Notes: a model not told the origin generated them from the letters alone. A stretch of DNA of 59,512 nt from Clavibacter michiganensis (GCF_002151125.1 NZ_MDJZ01000002.1:1-59512), one strand, 5' to 3'. Shown: positions 36,193-45,735, counted from the stretch's first letter. Numbers and translations: made by a program.

Positions 36193-37302
36193 ATGGCACA
36201 CGACGATAAGGACGAGTCGGGCGTCGTCCCCGCGGGCTACGACGCCGGCGAGCTCGAGGCCGCAGGCCGCGACGTCGTGCTCCCCGGCGGCACCGCCGTC
36301 GCCACCCGCGACGCCTTCCAGAACCCCGGCTTCCCGGAGCACCGACTCCGCGTCACCGACAAGGACCCCAAGAAGGCGCAGACCGCCGAGCGCGTCGTCT
36401 ACACGTGGTTCTACCTGTCGATCGTGGGCAGCGTCTTCGCCATCGGCGCGTACTTCGGCTTCCCGATCTACGCGGACGACCCGGGCAGCGTCCGGCTCAA
36501 CAACCTGTTCCTCGGCGTCGGCATCGCCCTCGCGCTGCTGAGCCTCGGCATCGGCGCGATCCACTGGTCGAAGGCGCTCATGAGCGACCACGAGCTGATC
36601 GACGAGCGGCACCCGCAGGGCGGCTCGCCCGCCACGAAGGCCCGCGCCGTCGAGGTCTTCGCGCAGGCCAACGAGGAGTCCGGCTTCGGTCGTCGGTCAC
36701 TCATCCGCAACAGCCTCATCGGCGCCCTCGTCGCCTTCCCCCTCCCGGCCGTGATCCTGTTCCGCGACCTGTACCCGGGAAGCGCCGAGGAGCCCGCCTC
36801 CGCCCTCAGCCACACGCTGTGGAAGGAGGGCGAGGTGCTCACCCGCGATCCCTCCGGCACACCCATCAAGGCGTCCGACGTCACGATCGGCTCCGCGTTC
36901 CACGTCATCCCCGCCTCCCTCATGGAGCTCGAGGAGGGCAAGCTCGAGGAGAAGGCCAAGGCCGCGGTGCTCCTCATGCGCCTGCGTCCCGAGGACCTCA
37001 TCGAGACGCCGGAACGCAAGGGCTGGTCGTACGACGGGATCGTCGCCTACTCGAAGGTCTGCACGCACGTGGGGTGCCCGGTGGCCCTCTACGAGCAGCA
37101 GACCCACCACCTGCTCTGCCCCTGCCACCAGTCCCAGTTCGACGTGACCAACCACTGCGAGGTCATCTTCGGACCGGCCAAGCGGCCCCTGCCGCAGCTG
37201 CCCATCGCCGTCAACGACGAGGGCTACCTCATTGCACAGAGTGATTTCACCGAGCCCGTAGGGGCGAGTTTCTGGGAGCGTCGTGGTGACTACAACAGCT
37301 GA
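36193..37302 (+). CDS. qcrA: Rieske iron-sulfur subunit of the bc1 complex
   Basis: 369 aa. Three predicted membrane helices (about 70-90, 108-125 and 177-195) precede the Rieske domain. The 2Fe-2S ligands lie in CTHVGC (C290, H292) and CPCH (C309, H312), with C295 and C311 as the disulfide pair. The ATG has GAGG upstream. The 3' end overlaps qcrB by 20 bases. Confidence 0.97.
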   Translation: MAHDDKDESGVVPAGYDAGELEAAGRDVVLPGGTAVATRDAFQNPGFPEHRLRVTDKDPKKAQTAERVVYTWFYLSIVGSVFAIGAYFGFPIYADDPGSVRLNNLFLGVGIALALLSLGIGAIHWSKALMSDHELIDERHPQGGSPATKARAVEVFAQANEESGFGRRSLIRNSLIGALVAFPLPAVILFRDLYPGSAEEPASALSHTLWKEGEVLTRDPSGTPIKASDVTIGSAFHVIPASLMELEEGKLEEKAKAAVLLMRLRPEDLIETPERKGWSYDGIVAYSKVCTHVGCPVALYEQQTHHLLCPCHQSQFDVTNHCEVIFGPAKRPLPQLPIAVNDEGYLIAQSDFTEPVGASFWERRGDYNS

Positions 37303-38917
37303 TCCGACCACGACGGGCGCCACCGCGCCCGCCGCCAAGAGCGGGGGCGGCTTCACCGCCGCCGCCGCGACCTACCTCGACGAGCGCACCAGCGTCAGCG
37401 TCGCCGTCAAGGAGTTCGGGCGGAAGATCTTCCCGGACCACTGGTCCTTCATGCTCGGCGAAGTGGCGCTCTACAGCTTCGTCGTCATCCTGCTGACGGG
37501 TTCCTGGCTGACCTTCTTCTTCGACCCGTCGATGGCCGAGACCCACTACGAGGGCTCGTACGCGCCCCTCAAGGGCGTCGAGATGTCGGTCGCCATGTCC
37601 TCCTCCCTCGACATCTCGTTCGACATCCGCGGCGGACTGCTCATGCGGCAGATCCACCACTGGGCGGCTCTGCTGTTCGTGGCGTCCATCGGCCTGCACA
37701 TGCTGCGCATCTACTTCACGGGTGCCTTCCGCAAGCCGCGCGAGCTCAACTGGTTCATCGGCTTCGTGCTCTTCATCCTCGCGATGGCCGAGGGCTTCAC
37801 CGGCTACTCGCTCCCCGACGACCTCCTCTCCGGCAACGGCCTGCGCATCATCGACGGCATGGTCAAGGGCATCCCGGTGGTCGGCACCTGGATCTCGTTC
37901 CTCCTCTTCGGCGGCGAGTTCCCGGGCACCGCGATCATCCCGAGGCTCTACACGCTGCACATCCTGCTGCTGCCGGCGATCCTCGTGGCGTTCCTCGCGC
38001 TGCACCTGCTGTTCGTGGTCGTCCACAAGCACACCCAGTTCGCCGGCCCCGGCCGGACGAACGAGAACGTCGTCGGCGTGCCGGTCCTGCCGACCTTCGC
38101 GGCCAAGGCGGGCGGGTTCTTCTTCGTCGTCTTCGGCGTGATCGTCGTGATGGCCTCGTTCTTCACGATCAACCCGATCTGGAACTACGGCCCGTACGAC
38201 CCCTCGCCGGTGTCCGCCGGTACCCAGCCCGACTGGTACATCGGCTTCGCGGACGGCGCCCTGCGCCTCGTGCCGCCGGGACTCGAGTTCGTGCTGTTCG
38301 ACCACACATTTTCGTTCAACATCATCCTGCCGCTCGTCATCCTGGGCGGGTTCATCGCGCTGGTCGCGTTCTACCCCTTCATCGAGGCGTGGATCACGGG
38401 CGACAAGCGCGAGCACCACATCCTCGACCGCCCGCGCAACGCTCCCACGCGCACCGCCATCGGTGCCGCCGGCGTCACGTTCTACGCGGTCCTCTGGTCC
38501 GCCGCGAGCTCCGACCTGATCGCCACCCACTTCAAGGTGTCGATGGAGGGCGTCATCCACACGCTGCAGGCCCTGCTGATCCTCGGACCGGTCATCGCCT
38601 ACCAGGTCGCGAAGCGCATCTGCCTGGCGCTCATGAAGAAGGACCGCGAGATCGCCCTCCACGGCGTCGAGTCGGGCCGCATCGTGAAGCTGCCCGGCGG
38701 CGAGTTCATCGAGGTGCACGAGCAGCTCGACGAGTACGAGCGCTGGCGCCTGGTCAGCTACGACGACTACAAGCCGCTCATGATCCGCCCGGACAGCCGT
38801 GGACGCATCACGGTCAACCAGCGGGCTCGCGCGGCGCTCTCGAAGTGGTTCTTCGAGGACCGGATCTCCCCGGTCACCACGAAGGACGTCGAGCGCAGCC
38901 ACGGCGACCACCACTAG
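37283..38917 (+). CDS. qcrB: Cytochrome b subunit of the bc1 complex
   Basis: 544 aa. Cytochrome b with haem-ligand histidines in the RQIHHWAALLF and LHILLLPAILVAFLALHLLF helices and the quinol-site motif PDWY (SAGTQPDWYIGFADG). An actinobacterial C-terminal extension of about 130 residues is cytoplasmic. The first of two consecutive GTG codons (37283, 37286) is used; both lie inside the end of qcrA. A terminator follows. Confidence 0.96.
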   Translation: MVTTTADPTTTGATAPAAKSGGGFTAAAATYLDERTSVSVAVKEFGRKIFPDHWSFMLGEVALYSFVVILLTGSWLTFFFDPSMAETHYEGSYAPLKGVEMSVAMSSSLDISFDIRGGLLMRQIHHWAALLFVASIGLHMLRIYFTGAFRKPRELNWFIGFVLFILAMAEGFTGYSLPDDLLSGNGLRIIDGMVKGIPVVGTWISFLLFGGEFPGTAIIPRLYTLHILLLPAILVAFLALHLLFVVVHKHTQFAGPGRTNENVVGVPVLPTFAAKAGGFFFVVFGVIVVMASFFTINPIWNYGPYDPSPVSAGTQPDWYIGFADGALRLVPPGLEFVLFDHTFSFNIILPLVILGGFIALVAFYPFIEAWITGDKREHHILDRPRNAPTRTAIGAAGVTFYAVLWSAASSDLIATHFKVSMEGVIHTLQALLILGPVIAYQVAKRICLALMKKDREIALHGVESGRIVKLPGGEFIEVHEQLDEYERWRLVSYDDYKPLMIRPDSRGRITVNQRARAALSKWFFEDRISPVTTKDVERSHGDHH

Positions 38918-38948
38918 CACCACCCGTTCGCGCTGAGGCGCAGCACCC

Positions 38949-38981
38949 GAGAGCCGGTCCGGCGAAGCTGGACCGGCTCTC
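38949..38981 (+). terminator. Terminator of the ctaE-qcrCAB unit
   Basis: A perfect 12-bp GAGAGCCGGTCC stem with a 9-base loop, 31 bases after the qcrB stop. Confidence 0.8.
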
Positions 38982-39031
38982 CTGCGTCTACCCTCCCCCG
39001 CACCGACGACGACGCACGCAGAGGAGTGCCC

Positions 39032-39958
39032 ATGGATCTCGCCCGCCTCGCCGGCTGGCTCCGATGCCCCACCTGCGCCGAGGATCTGCACCCCGCTCCC
39101 CCGCTCTCGCTGCGTTGCGCGCGCGGTCACTCGATGGACGCGAACAAGAGGGGGTACGTCTCCCTGCTGCCCCCAGCGACCCGCGTCAGCGGCGACAGCG
39201 TCCCTATGCTGGACGCACGGGCCCGCTTCCTCGCCCTGGGGCACTACGCGCCCATCGTCGATGCGCTGGCCGCCGCCGTCCTGGGCGCGGAGCCCGCGCA
39301 CGACGTCGACCCGGCGCTTGAGGGCACGCTCGTCGGACCCCGCATCGTCGACGCCGGATGCGGCACCGGCTTCTACCTCCACGAGCTGCTCGACCGGATG
39401 CCCGGTGCGGTGGGGCTCGCGGCAGACCTCGCCCCCGCGGCCGTCAGCGCGGCAGTACGGGGCCGTCACGACGTCGACGGGGTCGTGGCCGACACCTGGT
39501 CAGGCCTCCCCCTGCGTGACGCATCCGCGGATCTCCTCCTCGACGTCTTCGCCCCGCGCAACATGACCGAGTTCCACCGCGTACTCGCCCCGTACGGCCG
39601 TGTCGCGATCGTCGCGGCGGGCACTGACCATCTCGCCGAGCTCCGGGCGGACGGCCGCGCGGTGGGCGTCCAGCCCGACAAGCGCGAGCGGATCCTCGCA
39701 TCCGCCGACGGCCTCTTCGAGGTGGAGTCGGAGACGCGGGTGAACGCCCCTCTGGAGCTGACCGGCGCGGAGGTGGATCTCCTCCTCGGGATGGGGCCGT
39801 CGGCCCACCACGCCCCGGAGCGGGCCACCGGACAGCAGCCGCCCTCCGCCGCCGATGCCGGCCTTGCGTCCATCCCGGCGCGGGAGGTATGTCAGGTCGT
39901 CACGCTCGACGTCATGGTGCACGTGCTCCGTCGCCGTGAGGCCCGCGACTCGTCCTAG
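39032..39958 (+). CDS. 23S rRNA (guanine-N1) methyltransferase, RlmA/TlrB type
   Basis: 308 aa from ATG 39032, which has AGAGGAG 5 bases upstream. An N-terminal zinc ribbon (C12, C15, C29, H33) is followed by the SAM-binding motif VDAGCGTGFYL (106-116) and FAPRNMTEFHRVLAPYGRV. The family methylates helix 35 of 23S rRNA at G745 or G748; the latter variants give tylosin-type macrolide resistance. Which guanine is modified cannot be told from sequence alone. It is a lone gene between the two oxidase gene blocks. Confidence 0.9.
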   Translation: MDLARLAGWLRCPTCAEDLHPAPPLSLRCARGHSMDANKRGYVSLLPPATRVSGDSVPMLDARARFLALGHYAPIVDALAAAVLGAEPAHDVDPALEGTLVGPRIVDAGCGTGFYLHELLDRMPGAVGLAADLAPAAVSAAVRGRHDVDGVVADTWSGLPLRDASADLLLDVFAPRNMTEFHRVLAPYGRVAIVAAGTDHLAELRADGRAVGVQPDKRERILASADGLFEVESETRVNAPLELTGAEVDLLLGMGPSAHHAPERATGQQPPSAADAGLASIPAREVCQVVTLDVMVHVLRRREARDSS

Positions 39959-39961
39959 GCC

Positions 39962-39987
39962 GCGCGTCCTGACACGGGAGGACGCGC
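39962..39987 (+). terminator. Terminator of the rRNA methyltransferase gene
   Basis: A perfect 9-bp GCGCGTCCT/AGGACGCGC stem with an 8-base loop, 3 bases after the stop. A second potential stem (CTGCGCAG at 39987-39994 and 40008-40015) follows. Confidence 0.7.
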
Positions 39988-40103
39988 TGCGCAGACGCGG
40001 GCCGCGCCTGCGCAGCGACGGCCGTTCACGGCCTCGGACACGGTCCTCGTCCTGGTCCCGCTCCTCGTCGCAAAGGCACGAGTACCGGCCGCCGAACGCG
40101 AGA

Positions 40104-40132
40104 CGCCCGGGTCCGCAAGGCGGATCCGGGCG
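40104..40132. terminator. Bidirectional terminator between convergent units
   Basis: A 13-bp stem with one G-T wobble (CGCCCGGGTCCGC with GCGGATCCGGGCG) and a 3-base loop, between the methyltransferase gene and the ctaC-ctaD-ctaF-GNAT unit. Confidence 0.7.
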
Positions 40133-40156
40133 TAGTCGTGTCGCGTGGTCAGAGGC

Positions 40157-40594
40157 TCAACGTAGGAGCTTCTTGTAGAACTCGGCGGTGCGCTCGTAAC
40201 CGAGGCGCTTGTAGAACTCGCCCGCACGGCGCGTGCTCATGGTGATCTGCCCGACGCCGCGGTCGCCGCAGAGGCGCTCCACGGCCCGCACGAGGGCGGA
40301 ACCCGTCCCGCCGCTGCGTGCCTCCCCGTCGACCACGAGCTCCTCGAGGTGGGCGCTGAGACCGCCGGCGTAGAGGAGGCGGCTCACGACGAGGTAGGCG
40401 TACCCCACGACCGTGCCCGCGTCCTCCGCGACCAGCAGCACGTCGCGTCCCACGTCCTTGTTCGCACGCAGGATGTGGGAGAACGTGACGTCGAAGTCGT
40501 CTCGGGTGGCGGGGGCGTTGATCATGTCGAGCTGCTGGCAGAGGGCGAAGACCGCGTCCCCGTCCGATGCCTGGGCGTGCCGGATGTCGACCAT
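40157..40594 (-). CDS. GNAT family N-acetyltransferase
   Basis: 145 aa. The GNAT fold shows the acetyl-CoA loop region ELVVDGEARSGGTGSALV (90-107) and a C-terminal FYKRLGYERTAEFYKKLL. The substrate is unknown; small amines or protein termini are both possible. The ATG lies 4 bases after the ctaF stop, so it is co-transcribed with the oxidase genes, though no functional link is evident. Confidence 0.9.
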   Translation of the reverse strand: MVDIRHAQASDGDAVFALCQQLDMINAPATRDDFDVTFSHILRANKDVGRDVLLVAEDAGTVVGYAYLVVSRLLYAGGLSAHLEELVVDGEARSGGTGSALVRAVERLCGDRGVGQITMSTRRAGEFYKRLGYERTAEFYKKLLR

Positions 40595-40598
40595 CGGA

Positions 40599-41015
40599 TC
40601 AGCGCGCGAAGTAGCCGCGGTAGTACTCGTAGGTCCACCCCACGAGCGCGATGATCGCGAGCCCGCCGCCGATGATCGCGATCCAGATGCCCACGGCGAG
40701 GCCGAGGAACACCGATGCGGCGCCTGCCGCGAGGATCACGGGCCACCAGCTCCACGGGCTGAAGAAGCCGAGCTCCGGGTCCCCGTCGTCGACGTTGGCG
40801 TCGCTCCGGTCCTCGGGGAGCTCGCCGTTCTGCGCAGCGTAGAGACGCGCGACGAAGAAGCCGATGAAGGCGGCCAGGGCGCCCGAGAGGGCGATGGCCA
40901 GAGTACCGACCCACTCGACCGTGTTCTGGTCGATGAGGTGCCAGATCGTGTAGGCGGCCGCCGCGATGACGAAGAAGACCGCGAGGACGTAGAAGAGGTT
41001 CCTATTGGCGCGCAC
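40599..41015 (-). CDS. ctaF: Cytochrome c oxidase subunit IV, actinobacterial type
   Basis: 138 aa with four predicted membrane helices (about 7-27, 36-56, 89-108 and 110-127) and a polar acidic loop near 62-80. It ends in WTYEYYRGYFAR, typical of actinobacterial CtaF. It is a small structural subunit of the aa3 oxidase. The GTG start is 1 base after the ctaD stop. Confidence 0.95.
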   Translation of the reverse strand: MRANRNLFYVLAVFFVIAAAAYTIWHLIDQNTVEWVGTLAIALSGALAAFIGFFVARLYAAQNGELPEDRSDANVDDGDPELGFFSPWSWWPVILAAGAASVFLGLAVGIWIAIIGGGLAIIALVGWTYEYYRGYFAR

Positions 41016-41016
41016 G

Positions 41017-42762
41017 TCACTTCACCTTGTCGCTGGAGATGTCGTAGGTCGCGGCATCGGGAGCGTCCTTCGCCGGACCGATTCCCACGGGGATGCCCGC
41101 CTCGGGGTGGTTGAGGTCGAAGGCCGGGGCCTCCGACCGGATCCGCGGGATGGACGTGAAGTTGTGCCGCGGCGGCGGGCAGGAGGTCGCCCACTCGAGC
41201 GAGCGGCCGTAGCCCCACGGGTCGTTCACGGTCACGCGCGGCGCCGTACGAGCGGTGATCCAGACGTTCAGGAAGAACGGGATCATCGACAGCGCGAGGA
41301 TGCCGGCGCCGATCGTGGACAGCTGGTTCATCCAGGTGAAGTCGTCCTCGGGCTGGTAGGTCGCGTACCGACGCGGCATGCCCATGACGCCCAGCCAGTG
41401 CTGGATGAGGAACGTGGTGTGGAAGCCGACGAACAGGAGCCAGAAGTGCACCTTGCCGAGACGCTCGTTGAGCATCGTGCCGGTCCACTTGGGCCACCAG
41501 AAGTAGAAGCCGGAGAACATCGCGAAGACCACGGTGCCGAACACCACGTAGTGGAAGTGCGCGACGACGAAGTACGTGTCGGACACGTGGAAGTCGAGCG
41601 GGGGCGACGCGAGGATGACGCCGGTCAGGCCACCGAAGGTGAACGTGATGAGGAAGCCGATGGCCCAGAGCATGGGGGTCTCGAAGGTGACCGAGCCGCG
41701 CCACATCGTGCCGATCCAGTTGAAGATCTTCACGCCGGTGGGGACCGCGATGAGCATGGTCATGAGCGAGAAGAACGGCAGCAGGACGGAGCCCGTGACG
41801 TACATGTGGTGCGCCCATACCGTGACTGAGAGGGCCGCGATGGAGATGGTCGCGTACACGAGCGTCTTGTACCCGAAGATCGGCTTGCGGCTGAAGACCG
41901 GGAAGACCTCCGAGACGATGCCGAAGAACGGCAGCGCGATGATGTACACCTCGGGGTGTCCGAAGAACCAGAACAGGTGCTGCCACAGGATGGCGCCGCC
42001 GTTGGCCGGGTCGTAGATGTGCGCGTCGAAGATGCGGTCGGCTCCGAGGCCGAAGAGCGCGGCCGCGAGGACCGGGAACGCCATCAGCACGAGGATCGAC
42101 GTCACGAGGATGTTCCACGTGAAGATCGGCATGCGGAACATGGTCATGCCGGGGGCGCGCATCGTGATGATGGTCGTCACGAAGTTGACCGCGCCGAGGA
42201 TGGTGCCGAATCCGCTGAGCGCGAGGCCCATCACCCAGAGATTCCCTCCCAACCCCGGCGAGAACGTCGTGCTCGACAGCGGCGCGTACGCGAACCATCC
42301 GAACGAGGCCGCACCCGCGGGGGTGAGGAAGCCGGCGACCGCGATGAGCGAGCCGAAGTTGAACAGCCAGTACGCGAAGGCGTTGAGCCGCGGGAACGCG
42401 ACGTCGGGTGCGCCGATCTGCAGCGGCATGAGCACGTTGGCGAAGCCGGCGAAGAGCGGCGTCGCGAACATGAGCAGCATGATCGTGCCGTGCATCGTGA
42501 AGAGCTGGTTGTACTGCTCCTTCGTCTCCACCACGTGCAGACCCGGCTCGAAGAGCTGGGCGCGGATGACGAGGGCCATCACGCCGCCGAGGCAGAAGTA
42601 GAGGAACGAGGTGATCAGGTACAGGTACCCGATCGTCTTGTGGTCGGTGGAGGTGATCCAGTTGACCACGACGTTGCCACGACGCTCGGCCTTGCCGGAG
42701 CCGTCGAGGACCTTCGCCTGACCCGCGGGGATCGCGGTGGGACGGTTGAGGGTCGATGTCAC
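41017..42762 (-). CDS. ctaD: Cytochrome c oxidase subunit I
   Basis: 581 aa, a twelve-helix haem-copper oxidase subunit. [22 protein letters not shown] holds the CuB histidine and the cross-linked Tyr, and [10 protein letters not shown] has the two further CuB histidines. The Glu of the D-channel is in HPEVY, as in A-type oxidases. It reduces oxygen to water and pumps protons. The start is GTG 42762, 12 bases downstream of the ctaC stop. Confidence 0.98.
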   Translation of the reverse strand: MTSTLNRPTAIPAGQAKVLDGSGKAERRGNVVVNWITSTDHKTIGYLYLITSFLYFCLGGVMALVIRAQLFEPGLHVVETKEQYNQLFTMHGTIMLLMFATPLFAGFANVLMPLQIGAPDVAFPRLNAFAYWLFNFGSLIAVAGFLTPAGAASFGWFAYAPLSSTTFSPGLGGNLWVMGLALSGFGTILGAVNFVTTIITMRAPGMTMFRMPIFTWNILVTSILVLMAFPVLAAALFGLGADRIFDAHIYDPANGGAILWQHLFWFFGHPEVYIIALPFFGIVSEVFPVFSRKPIFGYKTLVYATISIAALSVTVWAHHMYVTGSVLLPFFSLMTMLIAVPTGVKIFNWIGTMWRGSVTFETPMLWAIGFLITFTFGGLTGVILASPPLDFHVSDTYFVVAHFHYVVFGTVVFAMFSGFYFWWPKWTGTMLNERLGKVHFWLLFVGFHTTFLIQHWLGVMGMPRRYATYQPEDDFTWMNQLSTIGAGILALSMIPFFLNVWITARTAPRVTVNDPWGYGRSLEWATSCPPPRHNFTSIPRIRSEAPAFDLNHPEAGIPVGIGPAKDAPDAATYDISSDKVK

Positions 42763-42774
42763 GTTTCTGCTGCC

Positions 42775-43686
42775 CTACTCTTCGGACGACTCGGTGGTGG
42801 CCGGCACGTCGGTGCCGGGGAGGTTCTGCAGGCGGTCGTAGTCGGTGCCGAGGTCTCCCGCGAACCCGGCCGCCTTCTGGCTCTCGATGTAGGCGTTGTA
42901 CTCGTCGATGGAGACGACCTTCACCTGGAAGAGCATCAGGGAGTGGTACTCGCCGCAGAGCTCGGCGCACTTCCCCAGGAACGTCCCCTCCTTCTCCGGG
43001 ATGAACGTCATGTAGTTCGTCTTGCCGGAGATGAGGTCCTTCTTGTAGAGGAAGTCCACGACCCAGAAGGAGTGCAGCGTGTCACGGGTGTTGAGCTCGA
43101 GCTCGACCTTGGTGTTGACCGGCAGGTAGAGCGTGGGGAGCTTGTCCTCGTCGATGGAGCCCTGGGGTCCGTCCGGGTCGTCGACCGCCTGGACTCCCTG
43201 CTCGTAGGCGCCGCCCTCGATGGCCTGGCCGGCCTCGGTCTCGCCGCCGAGGTAGTTGAAGTCCCATGCCCACTGCTTGCCGAAGACCTGGACCTTGACC
43301 TCGGGCTGGTCGAAGCGCGCCTCGATGGCGGCCTGGTCCTTGGCGGTGAACGCGAAGAACCCGAGCACGAGGATCAGCGGCACGATCGTGTAGAAGATCT
43401 CGATCGGCATGTTGTAGCGCATCTGCACCGGGAGGCCGGTCTGGCCCTTGCGGCGGCGGTAGACGACCGCGGCCCAGATGGTGAGGCCCCACGTGAGGAC
43501 GCCCACCGCGAGGAGGACGATCCAGGCGGTGACCCAGAGGCCGATGACCGAGTCGACGTGGTTCGTCGTGCCGGGCTCGGTGGGGAGGAAGCCCTGGAGC
43601 TGCTGCTGCGTGCACCCCGCGAGGAGTACCGAGATGCCTATGGCGACGGGGATCGTCAGCCAACGTTGACGGCGAGTGAAGCGCAC
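42775..43686 (-). CDS. ctaC: Cytochrome c oxidase subunit II
   Basis: 303 aa from GTG 43686, which has GAAGGG upstream. A lipoprotein signal peptide ends at LLAGC (21-25). Two membrane helices (about 47-75 and 97-115) precede the CuA cupredoxin domain, whose ligands are H205, C240, E242, C244, H248 and M251 (CAELCGEYHSLM). It receives electrons from the bc1 complex. It is the first gene of the ctaC-ctaD-ctaF unit. Confidence 0.97.
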   Translation of the reverse strand: MRFTRRQRWLTIPVAIGISVLLAGCTQQQLQGFLPTEPGTTNHVDSVIGLWVTAWIVLLAVGVLTWGLTIWAAVVYRRRKGQTGLPVQMRYNMPIEIFYTIVPLILVLGFFAFTAKDQAAIEARFDQPEVKVQVFGKQWAWDFNYLGGETEAGQAIEGGAYEQGVQAVDDPDGPQGSIDEDKLPTLYLPVNTKVELELNTRDTLHSFWVVDFLYKKDLISGKTNYMTFIPEKEGTFLGKCAELCGEYHSLMLFQVKVVSIDEYNAYIESQKAAGFAGDLGTDYDRLQNLPGTDVPATTESSEE

Positions 43687-43723
43687 GTGCAGACCCTTCG
43701 AAGAACCGGATGTGACGGGTTCC

Positions 43724-43729
43724 ACACTA
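43724..43729 (-). promoter_or_regulatory. Candidate -10 box of ctaC-ctaD-ctaF
   Basis: TAGTGT on the minus strand, 38 bases upstream of GTG 43686, immediately beyond the erpA terminator. Confidence 0.35.
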
Positions 43730-43732
43730 CGC

Positions 43733-43785
43733 GACAGGGAGCCGCCCGAAGGACGACTCCCTGTCACCGGCCCGGGTTTCCGGGC
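43733..43785 (-). terminator. Tandem terminator hairpins after erpA
   Basis: Two stems on the minus strand: GCCCGG/CCGGGC with a 4-base loop (43770-43785), then GACAGGGAG/CTCCCTGTC (43733-43765). Both lie between the erpA stop and the ctaC promoter. Confidence 0.65.
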
Positions 43786-43810
43786 TCAGATCCGCTTACC
43801 GTTCCGTGTG

Positions 43811-44173
43811 TCAGTGGAACGAGTCACCGCACGCGCACGAGCCGCCCGCGTTCGGGTTGTCGATGGTGAAGCCCTGCTTCTGGATGGTGTCCTCGAAGTC
43901 GATGGTCGCGCCGTCGAGGTAGGGGACGCTCATCTTGTCGACGATGACCTCGACGCCGTCGAAGTCGACCGTGGCGTCGCCGTCGAGCTCGCGCTCGTCG
44001 AAGTAGAGCTGGTAGATGAGACCGGAGCAGCCCCCGGGCTGGACGGCGACGCGGAGGCGGAGGTCCTCGCGGCCCTCCTGCTGGAGCAGGCTCTTGACCT
44101 TGCTCGCCGCGGTGTCCGTGAGTCCGACGCGGTGGGCCGCCTGGGCGGTCTCGGTCAGCGTGGTGTCGGTCAT
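43811..44173 (-). CDS. erpA: Iron-sulfur cluster insertion protein ErpA/IscA
   Basis: 120 aa, A-type carrier. The three cluster cysteines are C49 (GGCSGLIY), C113 and C115 (GGSCACGDSFH). It delivers 4Fe-4S or 2Fe-2S clusters to target enzymes; the Rieske protein nearby is a plausible client. ATG 44173 has AGGAGTG 5 bases upstream. It is a lone gene between terminators. Confidence 0.95.
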   Translation of the reverse strand: MTDTTLTETAQAAHRVGLTDTAASKVKSLLQQEGREDLRLRVAVQPGGCSGLIYQLYFDERELDGDATVDFDGVEVIVDKMSVPYLDGATIDFEDTIQKQGFTIDNPNAGGSCACGDSFH

Positions 44174-44219
44174 GAGCACTCCTCGGGTGGTGGGATCTGC
44201 GGTCGGGCGACTCCGGTGG

Positions 44220-44225
44220 AGTCTA
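44220..44225 (-). promoter_or_regulatory. Candidate -10 box of erpA with overlapping palindrome
   Basis: TAGACT on the minus strand, about 47 bases upstream of ATG 44173. A perfect GACTCC-GGT-GGAGTC inverted repeat (44209-44223) covers the box and the expected start point. Confidence 0.35.
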
Positions 44226-44306
44226 CGTCGTGCAACCGCGGGAGTCACCCGCGTGTTCCCGCCCGCGCCGTCCGATCCCGGCGGCCCGGCGACGGACGGG
44301 CGACGG

Positions 44307-45728
44307 TCAGGCGCGGCGGGCGATCCGCGACAGGAGGACGGCCTCGCTGAGGATCGCGCGCTCGAGGACGCCCAGGTGCTGCGACTCGTTCGGGCTGTGG
44401 GCGCGGGTGTCGGGGTCCTCGACCCCGGTGACCAGGATCTGCGCGGACGGGAAGGCCTCGACGAGGTCGGCGATGAAGGGAATGGATCCGCCGATCCCGG
44501 CCTGCACGGGCGCGCGACCCCAGCCGGCCGTCATCGCGGCCGTCGCCTCGGCCATGGCCCACCCCGTCGTGTCGACGAGGAAGGGATCGCCCTGGTCGAC
44601 GTCGCTGATCTCGACGTGCGCGCCGTAGGGGCGGTGCCCCTGCACGTGCGCCTCGAGGGCGCGGTACGCGTCGGCCGCGGTCTGGCCGGGGGCGATGCGC
44701 GCGCTGATGCGGACGGAGACCTCGGGCAGCAGGGTGTTGCTCGCGTTGGCGACGGAGGGCGCGTCGATCCCCGTGACCGTGATGGACGGCTGGGCCCACA
44801 GGCGGGTGAGGATGGGCCCCGTGCCCACGGGCGAGACGCCGGGCAGGAGCGCCGCCTCCTCGGCGAGCCGGGCGTCGTCGTAGGCCGGCGTCTCCATCTC
44901 GGTGGAGGCGAGTCCGGCGACCGCGACGGACCCCTGCTCGTCCCAGAAGGAGTCGAGCAGGCGGACGGCCGCCATCATGGCGTCGGGGACGGCGCCGCCG
45001 AACATGCCGGAGTGCGACGCGTGGTCGAGCGTGCGCACCGAGAGGCGGAACGTGACGTTGCCGCGGAGGGCGACGGTGATGGAGGGGGTGTCGACGTCCC
45101 AGTTGTCGCTGTCGGCGACGACGATGACGTCGGCCGCGAGGGCGTCGTGGTGCGTCGCGAGGAAGTCGGAGAAGGAACGGGATCCGGCCTCCTCCTCCCC
45201 CTCGATGAAGACCGCGAGGCCGAGGTCGAGGTCCTCGCCCTCCGCCTCGACGAGCGCGCGGATCGCCGCGACGTGGGTCATGATGCCGGCCTTGTCGTCG
45301 GAGGCGCCGCGCCCGTGCAGGCGGTCGCCGCGGAGCGTCGGCTCGAAGGGCGGGGTCTCCCAGTGCTCGTCGGCTCCGGGGGGCTGCACGTCGTGGTGGG
45401 CGTACAGGAGGACGGTCGGCTTGCCGTTCCGGGGGGCGCGCGTCGCGAGGACCGCGGGCTGCCCGTCGTCGCCCGACGGCGTGGTGGCGCGGTGGACGGA
45501 GACGTCGTCGAACACGCCGAGCCCGGCGAGGAGGCCCGCGACGGCGTCGGCGCTGGCGGCCACGTGCGTCGGGTCGAAGGCCGGCCAGGACACGGAGGGG
45601 ATGCGGACCAGCGCCGAGAGGTCGGCGATCGTGGTGGGCAGCCCTCCGGCGACGGCCGCGGCGAGCCGGTCGACGGCCTCCCGGTCCGGTGCGGTCTCGG
45701 CGTCTGCGGAGGTGTCGGGAGGCGTCAT
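44307..45728 (-). CDS. M20 family metallopeptidase (dipeptidase)
   Basis: 473 aa. The two-metal site is visible in LLYAHHDVQPPG (first His and Asp), RGASDDKAG (bridging Asp) and FIEGEEEAGS (catalytic and metal Glu pair), with HSGMFGG and the final HSPNES later. Length and order fit the carnosine-dipeptidase-like group of M20. No signal peptide, so cytoplasmic; peptide substrate unknown. A TAAGAT box 7 bases before ATG 45728 predicts a leaderless mRNA. Divergent from the DUF3043 gene. Confidence 0.93.
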   Translation of the reverse strand: MTPPDTSADAETAPDREAVDRLAAAVAGGLPTTIADLSALVRIPSVSWPAFDPTHVAASADAVAGLLAGLGVFDDVSVHRATTPSGDDGQPAVLATRAPRNGKPTVLLYAHHDVQPPGADEHWETPPFEPTLRGDRLHGRGASDDKAGIMTHVAAIRALVEAEGEDLDLGLAVFIEGEEEAGSRSFSDFLATHHDALAADVIVVADSDNWDVDTPSITVALRGNVTFRLSVRTLDHASHSGMFGGAVPDAMMAAVRLLDSFWDEQGSVAVAGLASTEMETPAYDDARLAEEAALLPGVSPVGTGPILTRLWAQPSITVTGIDAPSVANASNTLLPEVSVRISARIAPGQTAADAYRALEAHVQGHRPYGAHVEISDVDQGDPFLVDTTGWAMAEATAAMTAGWGRAPVQAGIGGSIPFIADLVEAFPSAQILVTGVEDPDTRAHSPNESQHLGVLERAILSEAVLLSRIARRA

Positions 45729-45735
45729 GCAGGTA

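Noticed and set aside
37232-37286. Internal promoter for qcrB at the AT-richer end of qcrA (TTGCAC)
   Set aside because: No -10 box at 16-18 bases spacing. The overlap of qcrA and qcrB argues for simple co-translation.
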